This document shows, piece by piece, positions 9,367 through 18,034 of a DNA stretch of 64,000 nucleotides. Every line of letters starts with the position of its first letter. The stretch's first letter is position 1. The position numbers were made by a program, and so were the translations under genes. The stretch spans positions 62,001 to 126,000 of the forward strand of contig JAKVCX010000005.1 in assembly GCA_022448525.1 (NCBI GenBank), read 5' to 3'. Source of the DNA: Tenacibaculum sp. GTDB taxonomy: Bacteria > Bacteroidota > Bacteroidia > Flavobacteriales > Flavobacteriaceae. The notes under the pieces are model-generated. The model had not been told where the DNA came from, searched no databases, and worked only from the letters and a program-made list of their open reading frames with translations.

Positions 9367-10048
9367 AATAATACATCTTTTAGGAAAGAAAGATTATAAG
9401 TTGGATGACAAGCTATCTAGTTATGACTTGTTTCTAATCTTCTGGTCCAAATCTTTTCAAATATTTAGAGGATTACTACTTAAACTACAACTTAAAAAGT
9501 CAAAGGGACTTGTCTTTGTAGCAAGAAGAGCAAAAATTAAATTTAAACATAAAATATCCGTAGGTAAAACTATTTTTATTGGTGATAATGTAGAGATTAA
9601 TGCTCTTTCGGCAAATGGAATTACAATTGGAGATAATTTTTCTATTCACAGAAATTCAATTATAGAATGTACAGGAGTAATTAACGATTTAGGTGAAAGC
9701 TTAACAATTGGTAATAATGTTGGAATCGCTCAAAATTGTTTTATTCAGGTACGCGGAGAAGTAACTATAGGAAATAATGTGATTTTTGGTCCAGGAGTTT
9801 CTTTATTTTCTGAAAATCATAACTTTGCCGATGTAACTAAATTTATAAATGAACAAGGAGTATCACGAAAAGGAATTAGGATCGAAGATGGTGTTTGGTT
9901 AGCAAGTGGAGCAAGAGTTTTAGATGGAGTTACCGTTGGAAAAAATAGTGTAGTTGCTGCTGGAGCAGTAGTAACTAAAGATGTGCCACCATATTCAATA
10001 GTAGGTGGGATACCAGCAAAAATAATTAAAAACAGAAACGACGAATAA
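9347..10048 (+). CDS. hexapeptide-repeat acyltransferase (WbbJ/LacA type)
   Basis: A 233-residue left-handed beta-helix protein. After a basic, partly hydrophobic N-terminal 60 residues come many [LIV]-G-x4 hexapeptides (ITIGDNFSIH, LTIGNNVGIA, VTIGNNVIFGPGV) and the family's closing segment with VVTKDVPPYSIVGGIPAK. SENHNF (about residues 146-151) holds the His that acts as base in maltose and galactoside acetyltransferases. The likely job is O-acetylation of a sugar in the repeat unit. It overlaps the preceding glycosyltransferase by 20 bases. Confidence 0.87.
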   Translation: MKSILNKIIHLLGKKDYKLDDKLSSYDLFLIFWSKSFQIFRGLLLKLQLKKSKGLVFVARRAKIKFKHKISVGKTIFIGDNVEINALSANGITIGDNFSIHRNSIIECTGVINDLGESLTIGNNVGIAQNCFIQVRGEVTIGNNVIFGPGVSLFSENHNFADVTKFINEQGVSRKGIRIEDGVWLASGARVLDGVTVGKNSVVAAGAVVTKDVPPYSIVGGIPAKIIKNRNDE

Positions 10049-10060
10049 ACAATAAAATAA

Positions 10061-10960
10061 ATGAAAAAAAAGATTTACATAGCAGGATGTGGTGGAATGT
10101 TGGGAGAAGCATTTTATACTCAATTCAAAGGCGATTTTGATTTAAAATGTACAGATAAAGATGTTAATGAAGATTGGTTATCTTTTTTAGACTTCAGAGA
10201 TGCTGAGGCTTATGAAAAAGATGTTAAAGAATTTAATCCTGATTACCTTTTTCACATTGGAGCTTACACAGATTTAGAGTTTTGTGAGAAAAATGCAGAT
10301 GATACTTACAATACAAATACTTTAGCAGTTGAAAATGCGGTTAGAATAGCTAACAGTTTAAATATTCCATTATTATATATCAGTACAGCTGGTATTTTTG
10401 ACGGAAAAAAAGAACTTTATGACGATTGGGATTTACCAAATCCATTAGGAGTTTACGCTAGATCTAAATATATGGGTGAGCGTTATGTATGCGAAAATGC
10501 TGATAGATTTTTAGTTTGTAGAGCCGGATGGATGATGGGTTCTGGACCTAAAAAAGATAAAAAGTTCATTCAAAAATTGATGAAGCAAATTAAAGATGGT
10601 AACAAAGAGTTATTCATTGTTGATGATAAAGATGGAACTCCAACTTACACGCACGATTTTGCTAAGAATGTAAAATTATTAATCGAAAAAGAATACTGGG
10701 GACTATATAACTTAGTATGTGGTGGACAAACTAGTAGATTAGAAGTTACTAATGAATTACTAAGATTATTAAACTTACAAGAAGAAATTAAAGTTACAGC
10801 TGTAAAATCTGATCACTTTAAAGATATCTATTTTGCTGAAAGACCTCCTAATGAAAGATTAATTAACAAAAAATTAGATATCCGTGGTTTAAATATAATG
10901 CAAGATTGGAAAGCTGCATTAAAAGAGTATATCGATAATTACTACCAAGATTATTTATAA
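10061..10960 (+). CDS. RmlD-like sugar-nucleotide reductase (second copy)
   Basis: A 299-residue short-chain dehydrogenase of the RmlD_sub_bind type. It shows the NAD(P)-binding AGCGGMLGEAF near the N terminus, YISTAGIFDG, and the catalytic pair YARSK (Y and K four apart). It is only distantly like the rmlD at 13,519 in the same operon, so it is not a recent duplicate and probably reduces a different 4-keto sugar, or the same one with other stereochemistry. The neighbour is a DUF1972-type glycosyltransferase that may use its product. The substrate is not known. Confidence 0.8.
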   Translation: MKKKIYIAGCGGMLGEAFYTQFKGDFDLKCTDKDVNEDWLSFLDFRDAEAYEKDVKEFNPDYLFHIGAYTDLEFCEKNADDTYNTNTLAVENAVRIANSLNIPLLYISTAGIFDGKKELYDDWDLPNPLGVYARSKYMGERYVCENADRFLVCRAGWMMGSGPKKDKKFIQKLMKQIKDGNKELFIVDDKDGTPTYTHDFAKNVKLLIEKEYWGLYNLVCGGQTSRLEVTNELLRLLNLQEEIKVTAVKSDHFKDIYFAERPPNERLINKKLDIRGLNIMQDWKAALKEYIDNYYQDYL

Positions 10961-10973
10961 TCTTACTAAAAAT

Positions 10974-12041
10974 ATGAATAGAATAAAGAAGAAAAAAATA
11001 GCCATTATTGGTTCCCATGGTCTATATGCTAAGTATGGAGGATGGGACCAATTAGTTAATAATCTAGCGGAAAAAAAAGCAGATAATATTGAGTATATGA
11101 TTTTTAATTCTGCAGATACTGAGTATGTTAAACCTGCTCCAGAAGGCGTAGAAGTAAAGAAGTTAATTTTTAAAGCTGCTGGTTATCAGGGCTTTTTCTA
11201 TGATTTTTATTCTATTCTTTTATGTTATTATAAAGTTGATGGTTTACTTTTATTAGGAGCTCAAGGAATGCCTATCATTCCTTTCTTATCAATATTCAAG
11301 AAGAAAGCAATAGTTACAAATATTGGCGGAATAGAATGGGAAAGGCCGAAGTATAATAAAATTATCAAGGCGTTTTTTAGGTATTGCTTTAGGTTAGCAA
11401 AGAAAAGAAGTATTTTAATTTTAGATAACGAACATTACAAACAGTTTATTCCAAAAGGCGGGAATGCAGATTATCGAGTTATTCCTTACGGAGGAGAAAT
11501 TGATAATTCTTTGACCGTTACGGAAGAAATGGTCGAAAAGTATCCTTTCTTAAAAGAAGAATATTTCTTATCAATTAGTCGATCTTTAAAAGATAATATG
11601 ATTGCGGAGTTGTGCGAAACATTTATCAATTTAGATAAAAAGCTTGTACTGATTTCTAATTTATCCAGATCTGATTATGGAATGAAGGTCATGAAGAAAT
11701 ATTCAGGTTACGAGAATATCACCTTGATCGATGGACTTTATAATAAACCTGAGTTAGATCTTGTAAGAAGAAATTGTGCAACTTATATTCATACACACAC
11801 GTTGTGCGGAACGGCTCCTTCACTTGTAGAAATGGTTGTTTCAGGTAGACCAATCTTATCTATTGATATTCCTCAAAATAGATTTACCCTAAATAATGAG
11901 TGTGGTTTTTACAAAGATTTCGATGAGTTACGTCAAATTTTAATAGACACTAAGGATCTTACAAAATATACTCCTTCAACATCACTACAAGAAGGTTACC
12001 ATTGGGAAAATATTGTAAGAGATTATGAAGCTCTTTTTTAA
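10974..12041 (+). CDS. DUF1972/GT4 glycosyltransferase (rhamnosyltransferase-like)
   Basis: A 355-residue GT-B enzyme. The N-terminal IAIIGSHGLYAKYGGWDQLV is the signature of the DUF1972 domain that heads many rhamnosyl- and related transferases, followed by TNIGGIEWERPKYN. The C-terminal lobe has a donor-site-like segment (THTLCGTAPSLVEMV, about residues 275-289) ending in the usual acidic positions. It directly precedes rmlACDB, so a dTDP-linked donor, perhaps rhamnose, is reasonable but unproved. The start codon at 10,974 is preceded by only 13 noncoding bases. Confidence 0.82.
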   Translation: MNRIKKKKIAIIGSHGLYAKYGGWDQLVNNLAEKKADNIEYMIFNSADTEYVKPAPEGVEVKKLIFKAAGYQGFFYDFYSILLCYYKVDGLLLLGAQGMPIIPFLSIFKKKAIVTNIGGIEWERPKYNKIIKAFFRYCFRLAKKRSILILDNEHYKQFIPKGGNADYRVIPYGGEIDNSLTVTEEMVEKYPFLKEEYFLSISRSLKDNMIAELCETFINLDKKLVLISNLSRSDYGMKVMKKYSGYENITLIDGLYNKPELDLVRRNCATYIHTHTLCGTAPSLVEMVVSGRPILSIDIPQNRFTLNNECGFYKDFDELRQILIDTKDLTKYTPSTSLQEGYHWENIVRDYEALF

Positions 12042-12076
12042 ATTAATTAATCAATAATCTAATTTTAAAAACAATT

Positions 12077-12949
12077 ATGAAAGGAATAATTTTAGCAGGT
12101 GGTTCGGGTACCAGATTGTATCCAATTACTAAAGGAGTTTCAAAACAATTATTACCGATTTATGATAAACCAATGATTTATTATCCGTTATCGGTATTAA
12201 TGCTAGCAGGTATTAAAGAAATTCTAATTATATCTACACCACATGATTTACCTAATTTTAAGAAGTTATTAGGTACTGGTGAAGAACTTGGTATTTCATT
12301 ATCATATGAAGAACAACCATCTCCGGATGGACTTGCTCAGGCTTTTATCATTGGAGAAGAGTTTATTGGAAATGATGATGTTTGTTTAATTCTTGGTGAC
12401 AATATTTTCTATGGCCACGGATTAACCAGTATGCTTAAAAAAGCGAAAAGCAATGTTGAGTCTGAGAATAAAGCTACAGTATTTGGTTACTATGTAAATG
12501 ATCCAGAAAGATATGGTGTTGCTGATTTTGATAAAGAAGGGAATGTAATCTCGATTGAAGAAAAACCCGATAACCCAAAATCTAATTATGCAGTAGTTGG
12601 ATTGTATTTTTATCCAAATAGTGTAATTGATATTGCCAAAGGAATAAAACCTTCTGATAGAGGAGAGTTAGAAATAACATCTGTAAATCAAGAATATTTA
12701 AACAGAGATTCTTTGAAAGTTGAGTTAATGGGAAGGGGATATGCATGGCTAGATACAGGTACTCACGACTCGTTGATGGAAGCAGGACAATTTATTGAAA
12801 CCATTGAGAAACGCCAAGGGTTAAAGGTGGCTTGTTTGGAAGAAATTGCATTGTACATGGGATACATAAATAAAGAGCAAGTGAAAGAGTTAGCAGAAAA
12901 ACTTAAGAAAAACAATTACGGTCAATACCTTTTAAATCTTATTAAGTAG
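12077..12949 (+). CDS. rmlA: glucose-1-phosphate thymidylyltransferase
   Basis: RmlA (RfbA) joins dTTP and glucose-1-phosphate to make dTDP-glucose, the first step toward dTDP-rhamnose and the dTDP-aminosugar. The 290-residue length is normal. Motifs: [20 protein letters not shown] for nucleotide binding, [23 protein letters not shown] and a C-terminal [13 protein letters not shown]. The start is preceded by 35 noncoding AT-rich bases, the longest gap so far in this operon, but no clear promoter is visible there. It heads the rmlA-rmlC-rmlD-rmlB set. Confidence 0.97.
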   Translation: MKGIILAGGSGTRLYPITKGVSKQLLPIYDKPMIYYPLSVLMLAGIKEILIISTPHDLPNFKKLLGTGEELGISLSYEEQPSPDGLAQAFIIGEEFIGNDDVCLILGDNIFYGHGLTSMLKKAKSNVESENKATVFGYYVNDPERYGVADFDKEGNVISIEEKPDNPKSNYAVVGLYFYPNSVIDIAKGIKPSDRGELEITSVNQEYLNRDSLKVELMGRGYAWLDTGTHDSLMEAGQFIETIEKRQGLKVACLEEIALYMGYINKEQVKELAEKLKKNNYGQYLLNLIK

Positions 12950-12957
12950 TAGTATTT

Positions 12958-13512
12958 ATGAATTTTACTAAAACAGAAATCCCTGAAGTAATTATTATAG
13001 AGCCAAAAGTTTTTGGTGATAATAGAGGATACTTTCTAGAATCGTATAATCAAAAAGAATTCGAAAGTAATATCGGAACTGTTAACTTTATACAAGATAA
13101 TGAGTCAAAATCGGTAAAAGGTGTATTAAGAGGATTGCATTTTCAATCACCACCATTTGCACAAGCAAAATTGGTTCGATGTATTGAAGGTAAAGTTCTG
13201 GATGTTGCCGTTGATATTAGAGAAGGTTCACCTACTTATGGAAAACATGTAGCAGTAGAGTTATCTTCCGATAATAAAAGACAATTATTTGTTCCTCGAG
13301 GTTTTGCTCATGGATTTGTCGTGTTATCAGATGAAGCAATCTTTTCTTACAAGGTAGATAATTATTACTCTCCTAATCACGATTCAGGAATTAAATGGGA
13401 TGATAGTGATTTAAACATCAATTGGAATATTGATGTGAGCGATGTGAATTTATCAGAGAAAGATAAAGACTTAATCGCTTTTAAAGATTTCAAAAGCCCA
13501 TTTACGTATTAA
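12958..13512 (+). CDS. rmlC: dTDP-4-dehydrorhamnose 3,5-epimerase
   Basis: RmlC epimerises C3 and C5 of dTDP-4-keto-6-deoxyglucose. The 184-residue cupin shows RGLHFQ (catalytic His), the VAVDIREGSPTYG strand, FVPRGFAHGFVVLS and the YKVDNYYSP segment with the catalytic Tyr. It lies 8 bases after rmlA and 6 before rmlD. A 3-aminosugar ketoisomerase would also be a cupin, but the motifs here are plainly those of the 3,5-epimerase. Confidence 0.97.
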   Translation: MNFTKTEIPEVIIIEPKVFGDNRGYFLESYNQKEFESNIGTVNFIQDNESKSVKGVLRGLHFQSPPFAQAKLVRCIEGKVLDVAVDIREGSPTYGKHVAVELSSDNKRQLFVPRGFAHGFVVLSDEAIFSYKVDNYYSPNHDSGIKWDDSDLNINWNIDVSDVNLSEKDKDLIAFKDFKSPFTY

Positions 13513-13518
13513 TATAAA

Positions 13519-14376
13519 ATGAAAGTATTAGTTACCGGAGCGAACGGACAATTAGGTTCTGAAATTAAAGAGTTATCTGTCAACTTTCCAAATCATCAAT
13601 ATTTTTTTGAAGGTTCAGAAGGATTGAATATTACAGATGCTAAGGAAGTAGAAACATATATTCAGTCAAAAGAAATTGATATAGTTATCAATTGTGCTGC
13701 ATATACTCAAGTAGATAAAGCTGAATCTGAAGAAATAGCAGCAGAGAAAGTAAATGCGGAAGGAGTAAAAAATATTTCAAAAGTCCTTGAACAGAGAAAC
13801 GGGAAATTGATTCATATATCTACGGATTATGTTTTTAATGGAAAAAATTACCTTCCCTACAAGGAAGATGATGCAATTGATCCAATTGGAGTATATGGTA
13901 GAACAAAACGAGAAGGGGAAGAATTTTTTTTAAATTCGAAAGTTGAAGGAGCAATTATAAGAACGGCTTGGGTTTATTCTAGTTATGGTAATAATTTTGT
14001 TAAAACTATGATGAGATTAGGTCAAGATCGTGATGAACTTAACGTAATTTTTGACCAAGTTGGTTCTCCAACGTATGCAAAAGATTTAGCTGAGGTATGC
14101 CTAAAAATGTTAGACTTTGACTTTAATGGAAAACAGGAGGTATATCACTACTCAAATGAAGGAGTACTTTCTTGGTACGATTTTGCTAAAAGCATTATGG
14201 AAATTGGAGGTATTAGTTGTAGTATTTCTCCAATAGAAACAAAAGATTACCCAACTCCAGCAAGAAGACCTAATTATTCATTATTGAATAAATCAAAAAT
14301 AAAGAAAGATTTAGGAATTGAAATTCCTTATTGGAAAGATTCATTAAAGAAGTGTATTAAAGAACTAGAAAAATAA
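13519..14376 (+). CDS. rmlD: dTDP-4-dehydrorhamnose reductase
   Basis: RmlD reduces dTDP-4-keto-rhamnose to dTDP-L-rhamnose with NAD(P)H. The 285-residue enzyme has the nucleotide motif VTGANGQLGSEI, INCAAYTQVDKAE, HISTDYVFNG and the catalytic YGRTK. Length and order are standard. It sits between rmlC and rmlB with short gaps and closes the rhamnose pathway. The earlier RmlD-like gene at 10,061 is more divergent. Confidence 0.96.
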   Translation: MKVLVTGANGQLGSEIKELSVNFPNHQYFFEGSEGLNITDAKEVETYIQSKEIDIVINCAAYTQVDKAESEEIAAEKVNAEGVKNISKVLEQRNGKLIHISTDYVFNGKNYLPYKEDDAIDPIGVYGRTKREGEEFFLNSKVEGAIIRTAWVYSSYGNNFVKTMMRLGQDRDELNVIFDQVGSPTYAKDLAEVCLKMLDFDFNGKQEVYHYSNEGVLSWYDFAKSIMEIGGISCSISPIETKDYPTPARRPNYSLLNKSKIKKDLGIEIPYWKDSLKKCIKELEK

Positions 14377-14380
14377 AAAA

Positions 14381-15430
14381 ATGAAAAATATATTAATAAC
14401 AGGTGGAGCGGGTTTTATTGGTTCACACGTAGTTAGATTATTTGTTAATCAATATCCAGATTATAATATTATCAATTTGGACGCATTAACCTATGCAGGT
14501 AATCTTGAGAATTTAAGAGATATAGAAGATAAACCTAATTATACTTTCGTTAAAGCTGATATATGTGATTATCAACTAATGGAAGAAATTTTTCATAAAT
14601 ATGACGTTGATGGAGTTATACATTTAGCAGCTGAATCACATGTAGATAGATCTATAAAAGATCCGTTTTCGTTTGCTAAAACAAATATAATGGGAACATT
14701 AAGCTTGTTAGAAGCGTCTAAAAAGAAATGGAATGGGAACTTTGAAGGAAATTTATTTTACCATGTTTCAACCGATGAGGTTTATGGAACATTAGGGGAT
14801 GATGGTTTCTTTACGGAAACAACTCCATATGATCCGCATTCTCCATATTCAGCTTCAAAAGCTTCTTCAGATCACTTTGTAAGGGCATTCCAAGACACTT
14901 ATGGATTACCAACAGTTATTTCGAACTGTTCAAATAACTATGGATCTTATCAATTTCCAGAAAAATTAATTCCGCTTTTTATTAATAATATCTGCAACAA
15001 TAAACCATTACCTGTTTATGGTAAAGGGGAAAATGTACGTGATTGGTTATTTGTAAATGATCATGCAAGAGCGATAGATGTTATTTTTCATAAAGGAAAA
15101 TTAGGAGATACTTATAATATCGGTGGATTTAATGAATGGAGAAACATTGATTTAATTAAGGTTTTAATTAATACAGTTGATAGACTTTTAGGACGTGAAG
15201 AAGGACAGTCTTTAGATTTAATCACTTATGTTACAGATAGAGCAGGGCATGATTATCGTTATGCTATAGATTCTTCTAAATTAAAGGATGAATTAGGCTG
15301 GGAGCCATCTTTACAGTTTGAAGAAGGAATCGAAAAAACAGTGAAGTGGTATTTAGAAAATGAAGCTTGGATAAATAATGTTACAAGTGGAGATTATCAG
15401 AAGTACTACACTGAAATGTACAATAATTAA
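14381..15430 (+). CDS. rmlB: dTDP-glucose 4,6-dehydratase
   Basis: RmlB converts dTDP-glucose to dTDP-4-keto-6-deoxyglucose, the branch point for rhamnose and for the 3-aminosugar predicted from the FdtB/QdtB-like gene. The 349-residue enzyme has NAD-binding GGAGFIGSHVV, HLAAESHVDRSI, STDEVYGTLG and the catalytic YSASK. C-terminal VRDWLFVNDHARAI and GWEPS segments are typical. The gene is 4 bases after rmlD. Having both branches in one operon means the two dTDP sugars share one pool of this intermediate. Confidence 0.97.
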   Translation: MKNILITGGAGFIGSHVVRLFVNQYPDYNIINLDALTYAGNLENLRDIEDKPNYTFVKADICDYQLMEEIFHKYDVDGVIHLAAESHVDRSIKDPFSFAKTNIMGTLSLLEASKKKWNGNFEGNLFYHVSTDEVYGTLGDDGFFTETTPYDPHSPYSASKASSDHFVRAFQDTYGLPTVISNCSNNYGSYQFPEKLIPLFINNICNNKPLPVYGKGENVRDWLFVNDHARAIDVIFHKGKLGDTYNIGGFNEWRNIDLIKVLINTVDRLLGREEGQSLDLITYVTDRAGHDYRYAIDSSKLKDELGWEPSLQFEEGIEKTVKWYLENEAWINNVTSGDYQKYYTEMYNN

Positions 15431-15439
15431 TATTGGATA

Positions 15440-16390
15440 ATGTCTGATTTGGATAACGATTTATCTAATATTTCGAAAGTTTTAATTACTGGATTAACTG
15501 GGTTTGTAGGTAGTAATTTACAGTCATATTTAAAGGACGATTTTTTAATTCAAGGAATTTCAAGAACATCCTCAAATGATTTAATCTCTTATGAAGAGCT
15601 AGATAAATCTTCATTTGATGAATCTAAGGCATTTATACATTTAGCTGGTAAAGCCCACGATTTGAAAAATACTTCTGATGATTCAGAATATTTTAATGTT
15701 AATACAGAGCTTACAAAGAAATTATTCAATCAGTTCTTAGATAGCGATTGTGAAGTTTTCATTTATATGAGTTCTGTAAAAGCGACTGCAGATGAAGTTA
15801 TAGGTGTTTTAAGCGAATCTAACGAATCGAAACCTGTAACAGCTTATGGTAAATCAAAATTAGCGGCAGAAAATTATTTACTAAGTAAGGAATTACCTTC
15901 AAGTAAAAAGTTATTTATTTTACGACCTTGTATGATACATGGTCCTAATAATAAAGGGAATTTGAACCTCTTATACAGTTTTGTTTCGAAAGGAATTCCA
16001 TACCCATTCGGGAAGTTTGATAATGAACGTTCCTTTTTATCTGTTGATAACCTATCTTATGTTATAAAAGAATTAATTACAAACAAGAGTGTAGAGTCTG
16101 GTGTTTATAATGTAGCTGATGATGATTCGTTATCTACTAAAGATTTAGTGATAACAATAGGAGAAACAATTGGAAGAAAAGCAGCAATACTAAACATCCC
16201 AAAACCAATAGTTAACTTAATTGCTAAAATTGGAGATATAATTCCATTTCCAATTAATTCCGAAAGAGTTCAAAAATTAACTGAAAATTATTTAGTGTCT
16301 AATGAGAAAATAAAAAAGGCACTTAATAAAGATTTTCCTTTAAATACTCGAGAAGGAATAGAAATAACCATTAAATCATTTAATAAGTAA
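15440..16390 (+). CDS. NAD-dependent sugar reductase/epimerase (WbpV/WreQ-like)
   Basis: A 316-residue extended short-chain dehydrogenase: VLITGLTGFVGSNL for NAD binding, YMSSVKAT, and the catalytic YGKSK. The sequence resembles WbpV- and WreQ-type enzymes, which reduce UDP-4-keto-6-deoxy-GlcNAc to UDP-QuiNAc or a related 6-deoxy sugar. Its place directly before a WbpL-like initiating transferase repeats the WbpV-WbpL pairing of Pseudomonas O-antigen loci. The 4,6-dehydratase that makes its substrate is not in this operon but a CapD/WbpM-like gene is present at 36,154-38,046. UDP-galactose 4-epimerase activity is the main alternative. Confidence 0.78.
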   Translation: MSDLDNDLSNISKVLITGLTGFVGSNLQSYLKDDFLIQGISRTSSNDLISYEELDKSSFDESKAFIHLAGKAHDLKNTSDDSEYFNVNTELTKKLFNQFLDSDCEVFIYMSSVKATADEVIGVLSESNESKPVTAYGKSKLAAENYLLSKELPSSKKLFILRPCMIHGPNNKGNLNLLYSFVSKGIPYPFGKFDNERSFLSVDNLSYVIKELITNKSVESGVYNVADDDSLSTKDLVITIGETIGRKAAILNIPKPIVNLIAKIGDIIPFPINSERVQKLTENYLVSNEKIKKALNKDFPLNTREGIEITIKSFNK

Positions 16391-16391
16391 A

Positions 16392-17342
16392 ATGAATTAC
16401 TTAGTAGTATTTTTAATTTTAACTGTTTTATCTTTTTTCTATTTGAAGATAGCGGATAAATTTAATATTGTAGACAAGCCCAACCATAGAAGTTCACATA
16501 CAATACCAACCATTAGAGGAGGCGGAATACTTTTTTATCTAGGTTGTCTTATTTTCTTTATTTCGTCAGGATTCCAATATCCTTACTTTTTTATTGGAGT
16601 AAGTTTAGTAGCTCTTATAAGTTTTATAGATGATATTCTGACTTTGAGTTCTTCTGTAAGGTTACCGTTTCAGTTTTTAGCAGTTGGTTTGAGCTTTTAT
16701 GAAATAGGTATGATACCTGAAACGGGATTATGGATTCTACCATTTTTTATACTCGGAGTTGGTTTAATCAATGAATATAATTTCATGGATGGAATTAATG
16801 GAATTACAGGTTTTTATAGTTTAGTTACACTAGGTGGACTTTTTATAATAAATGAAGAAATTCAAGTCGTAAATAAAGACTTATTATTGTATGTACTGAT
16901 GTCGGTTATTGTATTTGGTTTTTACAATTTTAGAAAAAAAGCTCGAATGTTTGCGGGAGATATTGGAAGTATATCGATGGCAGTTTTAATTTGTTTTGTT
17001 GGCGCTTCTATTATATATAAAACACATTCTCCAATAATTTTACTTTTGATTTCTGTTTATAGTGTAGATGCAATATTAACCGTTATTTATCGTAAGTCGA
17101 TAGGTGAGAAGCTAACAGAGCCACACCGAAAGCATATATATCAGAAACTGGTGCACACCGCTAAAATGCCCCATTTAAATGTTTCGATTATTTACGCATT
17201 ACTTCAAATGGTTATTAATGTAATTGTTTTATATACATACAAATTAGATTTAACTATACAATTTACAACTTTGGTTGTAGTTATATTATTTTTAATCTTC
17301 TTATACGTGCTAATGTTTAAACGATTGGAGGTAAAGGAATAA
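16392..17342 (+). CDS. polyprenyl-phosphate HexNAc-1-P transferase (WbpL/WecA-like)
   Basis: A 316-residue polytopic membrane enzyme of the MraY/WecA glycosyltransferase family. It shows SFIDDILTL with the Mg2+-binding Asp pair, EYNFMDGINGI, MFAGDIGS and the cytoplasmic His motif EPHRKHIYQKL. It would start repeat-unit assembly by moving a UDP-linked HexNAc, probably a 6-deoxy form, onto undecaprenyl phosphate in the inner membrane. It follows the WbpV-like gene by 1 base. At 316 residues it matches the shorter WbpL-type rather than longer WecA proteins. Confidence 0.88.
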   Translation: MNYLVVFLILTVLSFFYLKIADKFNIVDKPNHRSSHTIPTIRGGGILFYLGCLIFFISSGFQYPYFFIGVSLVALISFIDDILTLSSSVRLPFQFLAVGLSFYEIGMIPETGLWILPFFILGVGLINEYNFMDGINGITGFYSLVTLGGLFIINEEIQVVNKDLLLYVLMSVIVFGFYNFRKKARMFAGDIGSISMAVLICFVGASIIYKTHSPIILLLISVYSVDAILTVIYRKSIGEKLTEPHRKHIYQKLVHTAKMPHLNVSIIYALLQMVINVIVLYTYKLDLTIQFTTLVVVILFLIFLYVLMFKRLEVKE

Positions 17343-17355
17343 GATGATATAAATT

Positions 17356-17946
17356 ATGAATAAAATTGCAATTATTGGTTCTGGTGGACTTGGAAGAGAA
17401 GTATTAGGAATTATCCAATCCATTAATAGAAAAGAAAAAACATGGGATTTTATTGGGTTTTATGATGACAATCCGTCTTCAGAAGTAGTTAATGGCTTCC
17501 CGGTTTTAGGTAAGATTGCGGAATTGAATGATATAAATGAAGAAATTTATGTTGTAATTGGAGTAGGTAATCCAAACGTAAGAGAGATTTTATTTAAAAA
17601 AATAAATAATCAGAATATTTTATTTCCGTCTTTAATCCATCCATCTGTAGAAATATATTCAAATGAAAGCGTTACTATTGGTAACGGAGTTGTTATTGCG
17701 GCAAATGCTGTGTTAACGGTAAATATTAATATATCGGATTTCGTTTACATTAATGCAATGTCTCTTCTCGCACATGATACAGAAATTGGTAAATTTAGTA
17801 TGATTATGCCAACAGTATCAATCTCTGCCGGTGGTAAAATTGGAGAAAGAGTATATATAGGAAACGGAACTAAAATCGATTTTCCGATTGAAATTGAAGA
17901 TGGAACCGTTGTTCCTGCGGGTTCAGTATTGACGAAAGAAAAATGA
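17356..17946 (+). CDS. PglD-like sugar acetyltransferase
   Basis: A 196-residue protein with an N-terminal Rossmann-like part (IAIIGSGGLGREV) and a C-terminal hexapeptide beta-helix. LLAHDTEIG (about residues 137-145) matches the catalytic His region of PglD, which N-acetylates the 4-amino group of UDP-bacillosamine. No PglE-type 4-aminotransferase is visible in this window, so the acceptor may be another amino or hydroxyl group. It is the last gene of the operon, ending 34 bases before a strong hairpin. It is distinct from the acyltransferase at 1738. Confidence 0.82.
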   Translation: MNKIAIIGSGGLGREVLGIIQSINRKEKTWDFIGFYDDNPSSEVVNGFPVLGKIAELNDINEEIYVVIGVGNPNVREILFKKINNQNILFPSLIHPSVEIYSNESVTIGNGVVIAANAVLTVNINISDFVYINAMSLLAHDTEIGKFSMIMPTVSISAGGKIGERVYIGNGTKIDFPIEIEDGTVVPAGSVLTKEK

Positions 17947-17980
17947 TAAAGTATTTTTTAAGAAATATAGATAGAAAAAC

Positions 17981-18011
17981 AAAAAACCGATATAAATTAT
18001 ATCGGTTTTTT
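17981..18011. terminator. bidirectional hairpin terminator
   Basis: A perfect 14-base inverted repeat (arms 17,981-17,994 and 17,998-18,011, loop of 3) with an A-run before and a T-run after. It lies between the converging polysaccharide operon and the LysM lipoprotein gene, so it can serve both strands. Confidence 0.9.
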
Positions 18012-18034
18012 GTTTTTATACTAGTGAAAATATA

